This document shows, piece after piece, positions 35,485-47,081 of a DNA stretch of 64,000 nucleotides. A program made the translations under genes and the position numbers. The DNA is taken from contig OX578144.1 in the NCBI GenBank assembly GCA_951213105.1, positions 80,058,801 to 80,122,800 of the forward strand. Reading direction: 5' to 3'. The stretch comes from Amaurobius ferox (taxonomy: Eukaryota; Arthropoda; Arachnida; Araneae; Amaurobiidae). The stretch's first letter is position 1. Every line of letters begins with the position of its first letter. The notes under the pieces were generated by a model. It made no database searches and was not told where the DNA came from. It worked only from the letters and a program-made list of their open reading frames with translations.

Positions 35485-36725
35485 TACACTGGTTCTTAAA
35501 AGTTAAGCACGGACGGTAAAATCAACAAAAATGGAAAAGTAAAGCATTGATTAACTCAAAATTGTACATGACGGTAGCAAATGTGTTTATGCATTAAAGG
35601 AAACAAGAATTATGTACAAAGATGAAAAAAATATTTACTTTTCGTAAGTTATATGATGACGTCACATTTGGGTCATTAACAAAATTATGTTTAAAGGCAA
35701 ACAAAACAAACAAAACTTACATTAATATGATATGTGACCACCCCGGACCTTCACACAAACTTACAACGATTTTCCATGATTTCAATGAGGTGATCAACTA
35801 TCGCAGATGCGAGCAATGGTCATTTCTCCAATGGGGCAGTTTCCAACCCTCTGAGACTGGCTGGAGGAGGTAAATGTGCAGAGACAGCACGCCCGAGGGC
35901 ATCCCAAAGGTTTTCAATGGGTTAAGGTCGGAGGAATACGCCGGCCACTCCATACGAGAAATGCCTCCACTTCCCAGGTATAGTTCGATGGGGACGGGCA
36001 TTATCGTCCATAAAGAGGAAATCAGGACAAACTGCTGCAGCGTAGAGTTTCGCAATGGGGTCTATGACTTCATCCCGATACCGCGTAGCCGTCACAGACC
36101 CGCCTTTAAAGATGTGCAGCTCTGTGCGATATCCCATTAAAATTCCAGCCCACATCATGACGCTGCCACCTCTGAATACGTGATGTTCGATGCTGTCCTT
36201 GGCCTGATTGCGTGTGCCTCATTCTCTCCAGACCCTTACATGCTTAACATCTGATTCCAGAGCAAATCTGGACTTGTCCGTGAACAGGAAGTTGCACCAA
36301 TCTGAGACAGTCCAAGTGACATGTTGACAATACCACTTTAATCTTGCCCCTCTGGCTTGGACGGTTAGTGGAACACAAAAACGTGGTACTCGGGCTTACA
36401 GTCCCTTCATGTGGAGCCTTCGGCGCACAGTACTGGCAGATATTGTCGTACCAAGTGCCGCTGCAACCATGGATGTAACAGTTGTGGATGTTGCTCGTCG
36501 ATTCCGCTTGGCTACAACAGCAATATACCGATCATTAGAGGGGGTGGTAACCCTTGGACGACCGGGCATAGGTCTCCGAACAACTGTTTGACTTGTTTGG
36601 AATTGTTTCCATAATACAGAAATTACCGAATGATCAACGCCAAAGAAAATAGCGACTTCTTTGATTGGCTGTCCTGCTTCAATGAGTCCGGCAGCACGCC
36701 AGCGCTCACTCTCTGTCATTCGTCG
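35485..36725 (-). pseudogene. Tc1/mariner-family transposon, decayed transposase
   Basis: The coding region on the minus strand runs from ATG at 36719 to a stop at about 35751, about 320 codons, usual for Tc1 transposases. The N-terminal DNA-binding part has the first helix-turn-helix (RWRAAGLIEAGQPIKEVA) and GRPRVTT hinge. The catalytic part shows FTDKSRF (first D), then MMWAGILMG, then FMDDNARPHR (second D). The glutamate (IENLWDALG) is in another frame, so at least one frameshift separates it. In-frame stops occur near 36395 and 36213. A TIR-like end, TACACTGGTTCTTAAAAGTT, lies at about 35485. The matching right end is missing where the minisatellite begins. Inactive. Confidence 0.88.
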
Positions 36726-36732
36726 TCTTCTT

Positions 36733-39080
36733 CACACTGTAGAAAATGAATGCATGAATATATTATGGAGTAAGAATGGGTGAATACAGTACGGAATATG
36801 AATGTATGAATATATTATAAAATATGAATGCATGAATATACTATGGGATATGAATGCATGGAATATAAATGAATGTAATATAAATGCATGGAACATGAAT
36901 ATATGAATGCATGATTCCACTATGGAATATGAATGGATGAAATATAAATGCATAAATAAACTGTGGAATATAAACGTATAAATACACTGCGGAAAATTAA
37001 TGTAAGAATACACTAGGGAATATGAACGCATGAATGCATGAAATATGAATGCACGAATACACTATGGAATATTAATACATGGGATATGAATGCATAAATA
37101 CACTACAGAATATGAACGCATGAATGCATGAAATATGAATGCACGAATACACTATGGAATATTAATACATGGGATATGAATGCATAAATACACTACAAAA
37201 TATGAACGCATGAATGCATGAAATATGAATGCACGAATACACTATGGAATATTAATACATGGGATATGAATGCATAAATACACTACAGAATACGAACGCA
37301 TGAATGCATGAAATATGAATGCACGAATACACTATGGAATATTAATACATGGGATATGAATGCATAAATACACTACAGAATATGAACGCATGAATGCATG
37401 AAATATGAATGCACGAATACACTATGGAATATTAATACATGGGATATGAATGCATAAATACACTACAGAATATGAACGCATGAATGCATGAAATATGAAT
37501 GCACGAATACACTATGGAATATTAATACCTGGGATATGAATGCATAAATACACTACAGAATATGAACGCATGAATGCATGAAATATGAATGCACGAATAC
37601 ACTATGGAATATTAATATATGGGATATGAATGCATAAATACACTACAGAATATGAACGCATGAATGCATGAAATATGAATGCACGAATACACTATGGAAT
37701 ATTAATACATGGGATATGAATGCATAAATACACTACAGAATATGAACACATGAATGCATGAAATATGAATGCACGAATACACTATGGAATATTAATACAT
37801 GGGATATGAATGCATAAATACACTACAGAATATGAACGCATGAATGCATGAAATATGAATGCACGAATACACTATGGAATATTAATACATGGGATATGAA
37901 TGCATAAATACACTACAAAATATGAACGCATGAATGCATGAAATATGAATGCACGAATACACTATGGAATATTAATACATGGGATATGAATGCATAAATA
38001 CACTACAGAATACGAACGCATGAATGCATGAAATATGAATGCACGAATACACTATGGAATATTAATATATGGGATATGAATGCATAAATACACTACAGAA
38101 TATGAACGCATGAATGCATGAAATATGAATGCACGAATACACTATGGAATATTAATACATGGGATATGAATGCATAAATACACTACAGAATATGAACACA
38201 TGAATGCATGAAATATGAATGCACGAATACACTATGGAATATTAATATATGGGATATGAATGCATAAATACACTACAGAATATGAACGCATGAATGCATG
38301 AAATATGAATGCACGAATACACTATGGAATATTAATACATGGGATATGAATGCATAAATACACTACAGAATATGAACACATGAATGCATGAAATATGAAT
38401 GCACGAATACACTATGGAATATTAATACATGGGATATGAATGCATAAATACACTACAGAATATGAACGCATGAAATATGAATGCACGAATACACTATGGA
38501 ATATTAATACATGGGATATGAATGCATAAATATACTACAGAATATGAACGCATGAATGCATGAAATATGAATGCACGAATACACTATGGAATATTAATAC
38601 ATGGGATATGAATGCATAAATACACTACAGAATATGAACGCATGAATGCATGAAATATGAATGCACGAATACACTATGGAATATTAATACATGGGATATG
38701 AATGTATAAATACACTACAGAATATGAACGCATGAATGCATGAAATATGAATGCACGAATACACTATGGAATATTAATACATGGGATATGAATGCATAAA
38801 TACACTACAGAATATGAATGCATGAATACACTATGAAATAGGAATACATGAAATATGAATGCATGAATACACTATGGAATATGAATGCATGAATATACTA
38901 TGGAATATGAGTGCATGAATACACTATGGAATATGAAGGCAGGATTACACTAAGGAATATGAATGCATGGAATAGGAATACACAATGGAATGCACTATGC
39001 ATGAATACACTATGAAATACGAATACACGAGTACACTATGGAATACGAATGCATGAACTATGTAATATGAATGCATAAGA
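36733..39080. repeat. 90-bp minisatellite with homogenised core
   Basis: The core (about 37022-38818) holds about 20 head-to-tail units of 90 bp. Each contains three related 30-bp parts (starting GGGATATGAATGC, TATGAACGCATG and GCACGAATACAC). One unit near 38470 lacks 8 bp. The edges (36733-37021 and 38819-39080) are diverged shorter repeats of ATATGAATGCATGAATACAC. Unit variants recur at offsets of 720, 450 and 180 bp, all multiples of 90, which shows multi-unit duplication. Not a CRISPR array: there are no unique spacers. Confidence 0.95.
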
Positions 39081-39299
39081 AATTTGAGTGGAGATACCCA
39101 ACTATTTTAATGTTGTTATAAGCATAATATTTTGAAGTGCTGAAAAAAGGTAAACCGTCGAATCTGATGCATTTTAAAATTTACTTTAAAATGGAAAAGA
39201 ATGAACAAGTTTAATTCTTGTATTTCAATGTAAAACGCGACATTGGAAATATATTTCTCTTAATTAAAAAAAATGAAATAAACTAAAAAACAAATAAAG

Positions 39300-39600
39300 A
39301 ACTTTGTGTGGAGAATTCCTACTTTAACCGGATTTAACTGTTTGTAAAGACATTCGAACGAACTTAAGAAAAGAAGTAAACCCTGAAAAAACTAATTACA
39401 TGCAAAGGACACAACCGAGGCGCTCTTAAAGTACTGGTAATTACAGCTTTGTTGGTCTTCTTTGTAATTTGAGGCTCTTGTTCTAATTTTAGGGTAGGTA
39501 AGACTTCACAATCAAATGCAGGGTGTTTTGAGATGGAGGCAAAAAGTTATGAGTTCGGTTTTAATGGCAGACACGATCCTGTTTTATCACGGAAAGACAA
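39300..39600 (+). repeat. Dispersed repeat, family H (copy 3)
   Basis: Shares TTCTAATTTTAGGGTAGG, GGGTGTTTTGAGATGGAGGC and GACACGATCCTG with copy 2. Unknown class. Confidence 0.5.
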
Positions 39601-39663
39601 GTAAGGAGTGAAAAATATGATGTGGCCAGAACGTACGTTTCCCTACAGACTGAAGGTTTTAAT

Positions 39664-40165
39664 TTTTACTTTCTCATATATTGTATAGAGAAATAATTGT
39701 TTTTTTGCTGAAAATTTCGAATTCTTTAATTTGATGGATAAGCACGTTTTATGGCCTCCTGAAACCATTTCGAACACGTATGGAAAGATGCTAGTGTGTG
39801 TGTGTATGTGTGTGTGTGTGTTTATGTGTGTGTGTTTGTGTGTTTATGTGTGTGCGTTTGTGTGTTTATGTGTGTGAGTTTGTGTGTGTGTGTGTTTGTG
39901 TGTGTGTGTTTGTGTAGTGGTGTGTGTGTGTGTTTGTGTGGTGGTGTGTGTGTGAGTTTGTGTGGTGTGGTGTGTGTGTGTGTGTGTTTGTGTGGTGGTG
40001 TTTGTGTGTGTTTGTGTGGTGGTGTGTGTGTGTGTTTGTGTGGTGGTGTGTGTGTGTTTGTGTGGTGGTGTGTGTGTGTTTGTGTGGTGGTGAGTGTGTG
40101 TTTGTGTGGTGGTGTGTGTATGCGTGTGTGTGTTTGTGTGGTGGTGTGGTTGTGTGCAGGACCTG
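39664..40165 (+). mobile_element. Family E Helentron-like start with expanded (TG)n tract
   Basis: Begins with ACTTTCTCATATATTGTATAGAGAAAT, the family E hairpin, and has GCCTCCTGAAACC and CGAACACGT as in 21420-21876. After that, 39793-40160 is an interrupted TG-rich array (TGTGTGTTTGTGTGGTGG units). The end of the element beyond the array is not recognisable. Long open frames in the array on both strands are artefacts of its composition. Confidence 0.6.
39793..40160. repeat. TG-rich microsatellite/minisatellite
   Basis: About 370 bases of TG repeat interrupted by TTTG and GTGG in a roughly 18-20 bp higher periodicity. Confidence 0.95.
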
Positions 40166-40475
40166 CTCAAAAACATTTTTTACCCAGGGCCAAGCAAGAT
40201 TCTGGTACCCCTCCACCAAAGAAAGTTTGTGAACATGCTAACCTAACATAGCCAACCAATACGTTGAAGATTGGCCAATATAAATCGTAAATTAGGAATA
40301 CGCAAAACTCTCATCGTTTTTATTTATATTTGTTTTAATTATTTATAAATATTTATACCGATTTAGATGTTTAGTATGTGAGCGTTTTGTTATGAGGGTA
40401 CAGGGTATCGTAAAAAACTGCTTTTGTTCGGAGGTTGTTCAGTAATTCAGTACTTGTGTTGTTTACCGATCCCTG
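40166..40475. other. No gene seen
   Basis: AT-rich spacer between the TG array and SINE1. Confidence 0.5.
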
Positions 40476-40757
40476 TTGGTAGCGGTGGGACATGCCAGTG
40501 GTTAGCGTGCGAGAATTGCACATGGACGACCCGAGTTCGATTCCAGGCTCTACCCAAACTGTCCTCGTGTTCACGATGAGTACGGGCATGTTAAATATGT
40601 CGGTCCGTAAGTCCTTCCGAGAGGTTGGTGGTAGGGGAAGGATGGTACTGCCCCTGTGAATTCCGCCCTCACTGGGTTCCGGTCTGAATTGGGTGACACT
40701 GTCCCGGCCGTCCAAACAGATACCCTACACCTTCGAGTAGGTCGGACGGTCTGGGTC
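40476..40757 (+). mobile_element. tRNA-derived SINE1 (diverged copy)
   Basis: A box region CATGCCAGTGGTTAGCG and B box GAGTTCGATTCC are well spaced. The body matches SINE1 (GTAAGTCCTTCCGAGAGG), and it ends in CCGTCCAAACAG...GGTCGGACGGTCTGGGTC. No clear target duplication. Confidence 0.8.
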
Positions 40758-41230
40758 GAAAGAATGGCCACAGTTAGCGAACTTTAAAAAATACCACCAT
40801 TTCGGCTCGCTTTCTTTCTCTCGATTCGAACATTCATAGTTGCAAGAAGAACGTGATGAAACAAAATGCATATAGTAATAAAACACAAATTAATGGAGAT
40901 ACACGTTTAAATACATTAATTGGTATAACAAAAGTGGCTTATTTCAATAATGCAGTGCGTCCATGGGAAAAGTTTTATATTTCAAAGAAATTTTGTTTAC
41001 ACTTTCTTTATTAATATGTCAAAGTCATCTGTTTATTTTTTAGTAATTTGAATTTAAAAAATCCTTTATTTACTCTTTGTTGTTTTAAATTTCGAAAACA
41101 GTTTTTTTGTGGTATTAAATCTTCACTTACCTGTTGGCCGCTGTGAGGGAATACACATGACATTAAACAATACGTAATAAAGGTGTGAAGATCAATACAG
41201 CATGGTCTAATTATTTTTTTTGAATAAACA
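40758..41230. other. No gene seen
   Basis: AT-rich spacer. Confidence 0.5.
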
Positions 41231-41305
41231 TTTTCTTCGCACTGGCCAGCCGACTCTCTACTGCTGAGCTACTGGGACGAAATTGCAAGTTCTTATCGTC
41301 GAAGT
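41231..41305 (-). repeat. tRNA-like SINE head, third family (copy 2, truncated)
   Basis: On the minus strand CTTCGACGATAAGAACTTGC precedes GTCCCAGTAGCTCAGCAGTAG (A box) and GGCTGGCCAGTGCGAAGA, where similarity to 9155-9250 stops at about the anticodon loop. There is no B box. Confidence 0.5.
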
Positions 41306-41774
41306 GGACTCTATAACATATTTATTTACACTCATATTTGCAAGGGTTATTATTTAGATTTACATTATCCGTGATATTTAACATTTTATTGTTCTTTTGA
41401 CTTTAGTTCCAAAAGCCATTAACATCAATTTACACTTTATCAGTAATTATGTTCCTCTCGAGGGAATGACAGAGCAAGTTCAAAGCTTGCGGAGGAGATA
41501 AAAAAAAAATTGTTGGTGGCTCACCATAGAGAATGCTTGAATAATCAGAGCTGAGCACCATCAATGCTGGTAATGGTAATACATCTCTGGCGGGCAGTCG
41601 TAAAACAGCTTTGTTCGGGGATTTGTCTCGGCATCTCAACCCCTGGGCCAGTCATAAATCCCATTGTAAAAATTGTCTGCTGTAAAAGTTCTGGATTGCC
41701 TTTTTCCAGTCTTATTGCTGTCTCATTTTATGTAGCTGTCAATTCCCGCTAAGAAAATATTTGGATTTCATGTC
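41306..41774. other. No gene seen
   Basis: Spacer without recognised features. Confidence 0.5.
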
Positions 41775-42140
41775 ACATTCGTTTATTTTTCGATAATTAA
41801 AATTAAAAAAAAAAAGTGCTTACTCTTCGTTCATTTAAGCTTGAAAAAGTATTGTTTCTTTACAACAGTTTAAATTTATAAAAAAACCATTTCATTTACT
41901 TTCGATAATTAACATTTGAAATATTATGTTTAATTTCACTAATTTAAATTTTTAAAATCCTTTGTTTTATTTTTCGATAGTTTGAATTTTTAAAATGTGT
42001 TTATTTTTTTATAATTTAAATTTGGAAACTTCTCTTTAATTTTCAATAGCTTAAATTTAAGGGAAAACGGGTTTCATTTATTTTTGAATATTTAAATTTG
42101 AAAATCCTCTTGTTACTTTTAATAATTTAAATGTAAAAAC
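41775..42140. repeat. Degenerate minisatellite (about 50-55 bp unit)
   Basis: Repeats of TTTATTTTTCGATAATTTAAATTT-like strings with A-rich ends occur about seven times. A single related unit lies near 41030-41100. Confidence 0.6.
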
Positions 42141-42699
42141 TTTTGTTTACATTTCAAACCTTTATTATAAAGAAAGTAGCCGTCACGGAACTTCACGCAG
42201 CGTATGACGCATCACAAACTGAAAGTGCCACATACATCATAATTGGCTGGTCATATTTTCATTTGGTTGTAAATATTTTTGGGGTCGGTAAGCTACACAG
42301 ATACCATAATTGCGCTTTATTGGGATGGGGGGGGGGGGGAATATAATAGCTGACAAAAGTCGGGTTTTGTGTGGACTCGCACGTTTGAAGTATGCGAGCT
42401 GTGAAAGATTTCAAATTGAAACGTAGTTTTACAAATAAATCATGAAATTAGAAGTATAACAAAGCAATTTCAAGATTTCAGAATCCCAATAAAATACAGC
42501 ATAAGTTTTTAGAATTTTAATTGTAAGTTAAGCAAATTAAAATACAAAAAAACGATGGAATCAAACTAACTCATTTAAATCAACAAAACGTATTTCCATA
42601 GATTTGAGTTTTATTATTGTATGTATTATGGAGGTAAAGGGTAACTTTCTCACTCCATGGTATGTATTTTGTGTCGTCACGTTCTTTTAGGAATTATGC

Positions 42700-42995
42700 G
42701 CCGCCCAGGTGGTGAAGTGGATAGCGTCTCCGACTGCTGTCTAGTGGGCTTGGGTTCGAATCCCGAGTAAGGCATGGGCGTTTTCTTGAGGATGAAGTCA
42801 GTCTTCCGCCTTCTGGGTCCTCGCCAAATGTGAAGCTGCACCCCCCCCCCCCAGACCTTCGTCAGGGATGCTTGTTTGTGTTAATAAACTTTGTGATCTC
42901 GTCTTGTGTCATACTTTGTCCTTCTTCTTCTGGCATCACTGGTCCTGTTTGTGGTTCGACCGAAACAGGAGGTTATGAGCAACAACAACAACAAC
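42700..42995 (+). mobile_element. tRNA-derived SINE, second family, with 11-bp target duplication
   Basis: 296 bases from GCCGCCCAGG to (CAA)n. The A box is GGTGGTGAAGTGG and the B box GGTTCGAATCCC (42753-42764). Perfect target copies AGGAATTATGC flank it (42689-42699 and 42996-43006). The body differs from SINE1, including its 3' end, apart from the CAA tail. A poly-C run lies inside. Intact and apparently fairly young. Confidence 0.92.
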
Positions 42996-43006
42996 AGGAA
43001 TTATGC

Positions 43007-43519
43007 AAAAGAAAAAAATAAATAAATAAATACATAAGAAAGTTAGTGACGCTTAATATTGGATTTATTTTTAAATTTTGTACAAAAATATTTTCATACA
43101 CTCTATTTGTAGGAAGCGTAGTTAGCAATCGCAGTTTTAAAAGGGGCGTTTCGCACTATTATAGTTCGTTTTCATAATTGCAATTGCAATTCTGAAAATT
43201 AGCGTGCAATTTCACGTATGTATGCAAAATTTCATCTTCCTACCTATTGCAGATTTCGAGTAAAAGGGATAGCAAAATTCAACCAAATGTTGATTTCGCT
43301 TCGTTAGAAATGAAGGATGAATAATATTGATCGGCAGAGGAACGTGGTTCAAGTCTGTCGCGTGATTTTAGGAGCGGGAATGATATAAGCGGATGGGGGA
43401 AATTTTTTGCACACCTTTATGTACCTTGTCTTATAACGGGCTTATTACATCTAGTGTCACGTAATACTCTACAGCAAAGTTTATAGATTATAAACCTTGC
43501 CCTACAGTACCTTTGAACT
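43007..43519. other. No gene seen
   Basis: Spacer. A B-box-like GGTTCAAGTCTG at about 43349 has no partner. Confidence 0.45.
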
Positions 43520-43951
43520 TTAACGTGTCTTTAGAGGAACGCGAGATTCGTGGCCACACTTTGTTCCTCTCATTTGAGAAGAATGGAATGAATGAAGACA
43601 AAAGTCTTCTATTGTTTGTGCCAGTCTCAGATTGAAATATTTCAAAGAGAAAAGTGCCTTTGTGCTAGAAAAGCGTCGATTTTGAGACCTGGCTGCTGAT
43701 TTATCAGGACGATCTTTATATAGAAATGCAACGGGTCGCATTCTTGCCGCATCGTTTCCACAATGTGAGTGAAAATATTTCGGTTTGGGTTTCGCACCCC
43801 CTACGATGATTTTTAACTCACCTGTTACGAAGATGTTGCACCTGTGAAATAAATTATTCCACGAATTTAATATTTTATTCACAGTTCCCGCCATTAGAGA
43901 GCATTTCGAGAGACAGGATATAGCGCTACCATTGCAGATTGCGATACCCAT
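43520..43951 (-). CDS. Unrecognised 143-codon open frame
   Basis: The second-longest uninterrupted non-repeat frame here after the reverse transcriptases, of ordinary composition and with six cysteines. No signal peptide, membrane segment or known motif is apparent, and flanking splice signals were not convincing. It could be a decayed exon or chance. Reported because no repeat explains it. Confidence 0.2.
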   Translation of the reverse strand: MGIAICNGSAISCLSKCSLMAGTVNKILNSWNNLFHRCNIFVTGELKIIVGGAKPKPKYFHSHCGNDAARMRPVAFLYKDRPDKSAARSQNRRFSSTKALFSLKYFNLRLAQTIEDFCLHSFHSSQMRGTKCGHESRVPLKTR

Positions 43952-45017
43952 GGACCAGTTTCGTGCTTACTATTAACTCGTCAGTATGGAGTAGTAGATA
44001 TATGCAATGGCAGTAAAAACAAAGTTGCTATTTGCCACCATTTTGCGAATTTTTATGGAAACCTGGAAACCTTCTATTCAATTCTGACGAGTGCATAATA
44101 ATCACGAAACGGGTCAATGGATGCTATCAGATGAATGCAATAGAAAGATAAGATCAATGGAAGGTCAGTGGATGCAATAGAAGTGTGACCTTAAGTTTTG
44201 AAACATTCAGAAATAACGAAAACTCGGGCGAATTCTGACTTTGACTTCTGAGTCACAACTTTTAAACTAATTCGAATTAAAATAAATAAATAAATAAATA
44301 AACTTGACAACGTCTGTCGTCCCAAGAGTTCAGCTACCCCTGTACTGAAGTCCAAAGTTTCGATTTTCCTTTGCGGAAAAAGCATACATAGAAACATCTT
44401 CTTTTATTATGTAAGAAGGTTTTTATGTAGTTTGTTATAGTAAAAATCATATTAATTTCTTATTTTATCTTTGCCTATTCCACAATATATTCAATTTCCA
44501 ATTCTAAAGCGCAAGATATGTAAAATTTAACTATCTGGAGTCGGTCATTTTTATTTTGGCATGTCTATGTATGACTATGTATGTTGTCTTTCCATGTCTA
44601 TGTATATATATTGTCTATGTATTCTTATGTGCATTGTTATTTCTGCGTTTTTTCCTGGCCGTTCCTTGTAACTGCTCTACACACTTTGGGCGAACCGCAC
44701 GACCTGGGTAATAAATAATAATAAAAAAATTACCTACTTTGCCTATGATTAAAAATGGCCTTGAACATACGATGATTGGAAATTAAATATTGTTTTACAT
44801 ACCGCAGTTTCCATGTTAAAAAACTATAAAATGTGAGCCATTTTAATGATTATATTTGAAACGTCTTTTTTATATTCAGAACTTTTGTTTTAAGTGTGTA
44901 GACATTACTCAAAAATCTCCAAGAGTTGGTGATTGGGCATTTATTCAAAATTTTCACTTATTGCAGTAACAGTAATTTATGCAATCTTAAGTTTGAAAAA
45001 TTAAGGGGTGTATTTGC
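43952..45017. other. No gene seen; TGTCTATGTA-rich stretch
   Basis: At 44560-44640 short TGTCTATGTAT repeats are followed by CTGGCCGTTCC...GACCTGGGT and (AATAA)n. This vaguely resembles a SINE-tail module with a different tail, but I do not count it as a copy. Confidence 0.4.
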
Positions 45018-45033
45018 ACACACCCTACGCCAC

Positions 45034-45089
45034 TACAGTTACCTTACACCTTTCTGGTAGGTCGGACGGTCTGGGTCTCAACAACAACA
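45034..45089 (+). mobile_element. 5'-truncated SINE1 tail (56 bp) with 16-bp target duplication
   Basis: Holds only the last part of SINE1 (TACAGTTACC...GGTCGGACGGTCTGGGTCTC and CAA repeats). Perfect copies ACACACCCTACGCCAC flank it (45018-45033 and 45090-45105). The right flank overlaps the target site of the next insertion. Confidence 0.88.
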
Positions 45090-45109
45090 ACACACCCTAC
45101 GCCACGTCA

Positions 45110-45138
45110 GGGTGAGTTGAGTGGTCTGGGTTTTCGAC
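45110..45138 (+). mobile_element. 29-bp SINE-tail insertion with 11-bp target duplication
   Basis: GGGTGAGTTGAGTGGTCTGG and TTTTCGAC form a 29-base insert between perfect ACGCCACGTCA copies (45099-45109 and 45139-45149). It equals the final 3' part of the GAGTGG-type tail module. An extremely 5'-truncated retroposition event is the simplest reading. Confidence 0.75.
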
Positions 45139-45149
45139 ACGCCACGTCA

Positions 45150-46031
45150 CTGGATATGATACTATTCCCAACTGTTCTTGAAACAACGATAATTCTGCAA
45201 CAGGAACAGCCTGAACTTGTAAAATGCTTTGAAGTCTCTTCTCCCCACCCTTTCTCCCTTTTGTTTCTTTCGCAGACCAGACGGAGAAAATATCCGTACC
45301 AGCAATCTTTCCTATGACGTGAACCTAGAGTTACCAGATGCTGAAGTTCTGAAGAGGGTTACCAGATTTGACAATTTATTGCCAAACAATTTGGCAATTT
45401 GGAGCGAATTTTCGAAGATTCGAGAAACACCTCCAAATTACTAATATTCTACGTGAAATGAGAGATTTCCAGAAGTTTCTATAAAAGGAGTCATCACTCA
45501 GTTGGAGAACAGTTGACGTGATACGAGCTACATTGTAATGTAATTTTTTATCAATGTCTTGAGAAGAGTAGCGGCTGTTTTGTGGAACGAAATACGTCCA
45601 TGCTTTGAGAATAATGTCTGTTTTATTAAATTGGTGGAGCATTTAAGCACTGTTTAACTGTATATTGTTGATGTTCACTCTGTGCGGATAAACGTGTTAG
45701 TTATGCAGAAATTTGGATTCATTCCTCTATCCTGAGCACACACCCACGATTGCATGAGATACGCGGTAACAATATCCTCTCAAGCACACCCACTAGGAAC
45801 ATTCTCAGGTAAAGAAGCGTTTCCTTTCTGTCACTCTGCAATGCACTCCTCGTTACTCTGGGAAAGAGCAGACCCCCTGTACCCCAAGAAGTAGTGTAAA
45901 TATAGATCCCCATTTATCACATCCTGGTGTCCCAGGGATCACGATAGACGAGATAATTGTTTAGAAATTCTGTATTTCTTTTGTTTCTTGAGAAACAATG
46001 CATTGTTGTCTTTATCTCTGTCATTGCACGT
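45150..46031. other. No gene seen
   Basis: Several short open frames but no domain. A moderately GC-rich stretch at 45720-45930 is unassigned. Confidence 0.4.
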
Positions 46032-46035
46032 TTAA

Positions 46036-46173
46036 CCTTTTGCTTACGGGTGGGACATCGTCAATCCCCAAAGAAGAACTTCTCAAAAATACCTGTCAAA
46101 CCTCTGTCAAATACCTGTGTTTTTGAGAGGTTTTTCGTTGGGCAATGACGCTGTTCCATCCGTAAGCAAAAGT
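46036..46173. mobile_element. piggyBac-type MITE with TTAA sites (copy 1)
   Basis: Left end CCTTTTGCTTACGGGTGGGA and right end TCCATCCGTAAGCAAAAGT are inverted repeats. TTAA occurs at both borders (46032-46035 and 46174-46177), as expected of piggyBac insertion. A second copy lies at 54908-55002. No transposase. Confidence 0.8.
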
Positions 46174-46177
46174 TTAA

Positions 46178-46945
46178 GGGGATATCAGTTCAAATTGGAT
46201 GCGCTTATTTTCTCCGAATTGAATCACAAACGATGAAGTTATCGACGATAAAACATTTGGTTGTAACACTTGTAGTCATTCCACTAGGCGAGCGTGCGGT
46301 TGGCGCAAACAATAAACGCATACTGACGTATAGCGCATATGTCGATGCACAGATGTTTTAGGTACAAATTTCAAATTTTTTACACTCTTTTAACAGAATT
46401 GCTTTATAATACAACTTAAGGGAAAAAATAATCCGTAAAAATTTATATATTGAGTTCTGTATTGAGTTTGGCAGACACTTTTATTTATATCACGTCAACA
46501 ACCCAACTGAACTATTGTAAATTTATATACCATATCTTCTGTAGAATGTTCTGGGAAAAGCACATAGCTCGTAAAGTTCAAGCTAATCTATAAAGTAGCT
46601 AATCTAATAGCTAATCTATAAGTTTCTTAGAACACGCTAAATGTCTTGATAATATTTTGCCAAATTCGAAATATTTTGATAAATTATACGGTCATGCGAC
46701 CCAGACCTTCAAATTAGAAAAATGGTTTTCTGTCAGGTATTTGTAACAATATGTTGTCACTTCCGTTACATACTTCCGTTTCATTCCTGTCACATAGATT
46801 TAATCTACTCCGCGCACTAAGATGCTTCACTTCAAAAAAGTTTTATTATTCTCTTACACTACATTATATAGATAGCATATATTCGATAATATGCTTGCAA
46901 TTATAATTATAACCATGCAGTATGTCAATATAGGATAAATATACA
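46178..46945. other. No gene seen
   Basis: AT-rich spacer. Confidence 0.5.
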
Positions 46946-47068
46946 GTACGGTCAAACCTGCCTTGAACGAAATTTCAACTGACCGGAAGAATTTTCGGTT
47001 TTGAAAAGGTTTCCGTTTCGTGCAGGTTATTTCAGGAAAAGCGAAGTTTAAGGTTTAACTGGAAACAT
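46946..47068 (+). repeat. Possible pogo/Tigger-type transposon end
   Basis: ACAGTACGGTCAAACCTGCC, followed by strings such as GACCGGAAGAATTTTCGG and TTTCGTGCAGGTTA, resembles in inverse the segment at 55020-55176 ending CAGGTTTGACTGTATAG. CAGTCAAACCT-type ends occur in Tigger elements. Interrupted by the mini-element that follows. Confidence 0.4.
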
Positions 47069-47081
47069 AAATGGTCCGTGT

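Noticed and set aside
37022..38818. CRISPR-like regular repeat array
   Set aside because: The units are contiguous 90-bp repeats without unique spacers, and the setting is an animal genome, so it is a minisatellite.
39796..40251. Long open frames on both strands (151, 117 and 110 codons)
   Set aside because: They are translations of the TG-rich array, giving only Val/Cys or Thr/His repeats. Not genes.
42700..42772. Genuine tRNA gene
   Set aside because: A and B boxes are good, but the sequence continues into a body with a CAA tail and target duplications, so it is a SINE.
43520..43951. Confident protein-coding gene
   Set aside because: No start context, splice sites, domain or neighbouring exon supports it. 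Kept only as a low-confidence open frame.
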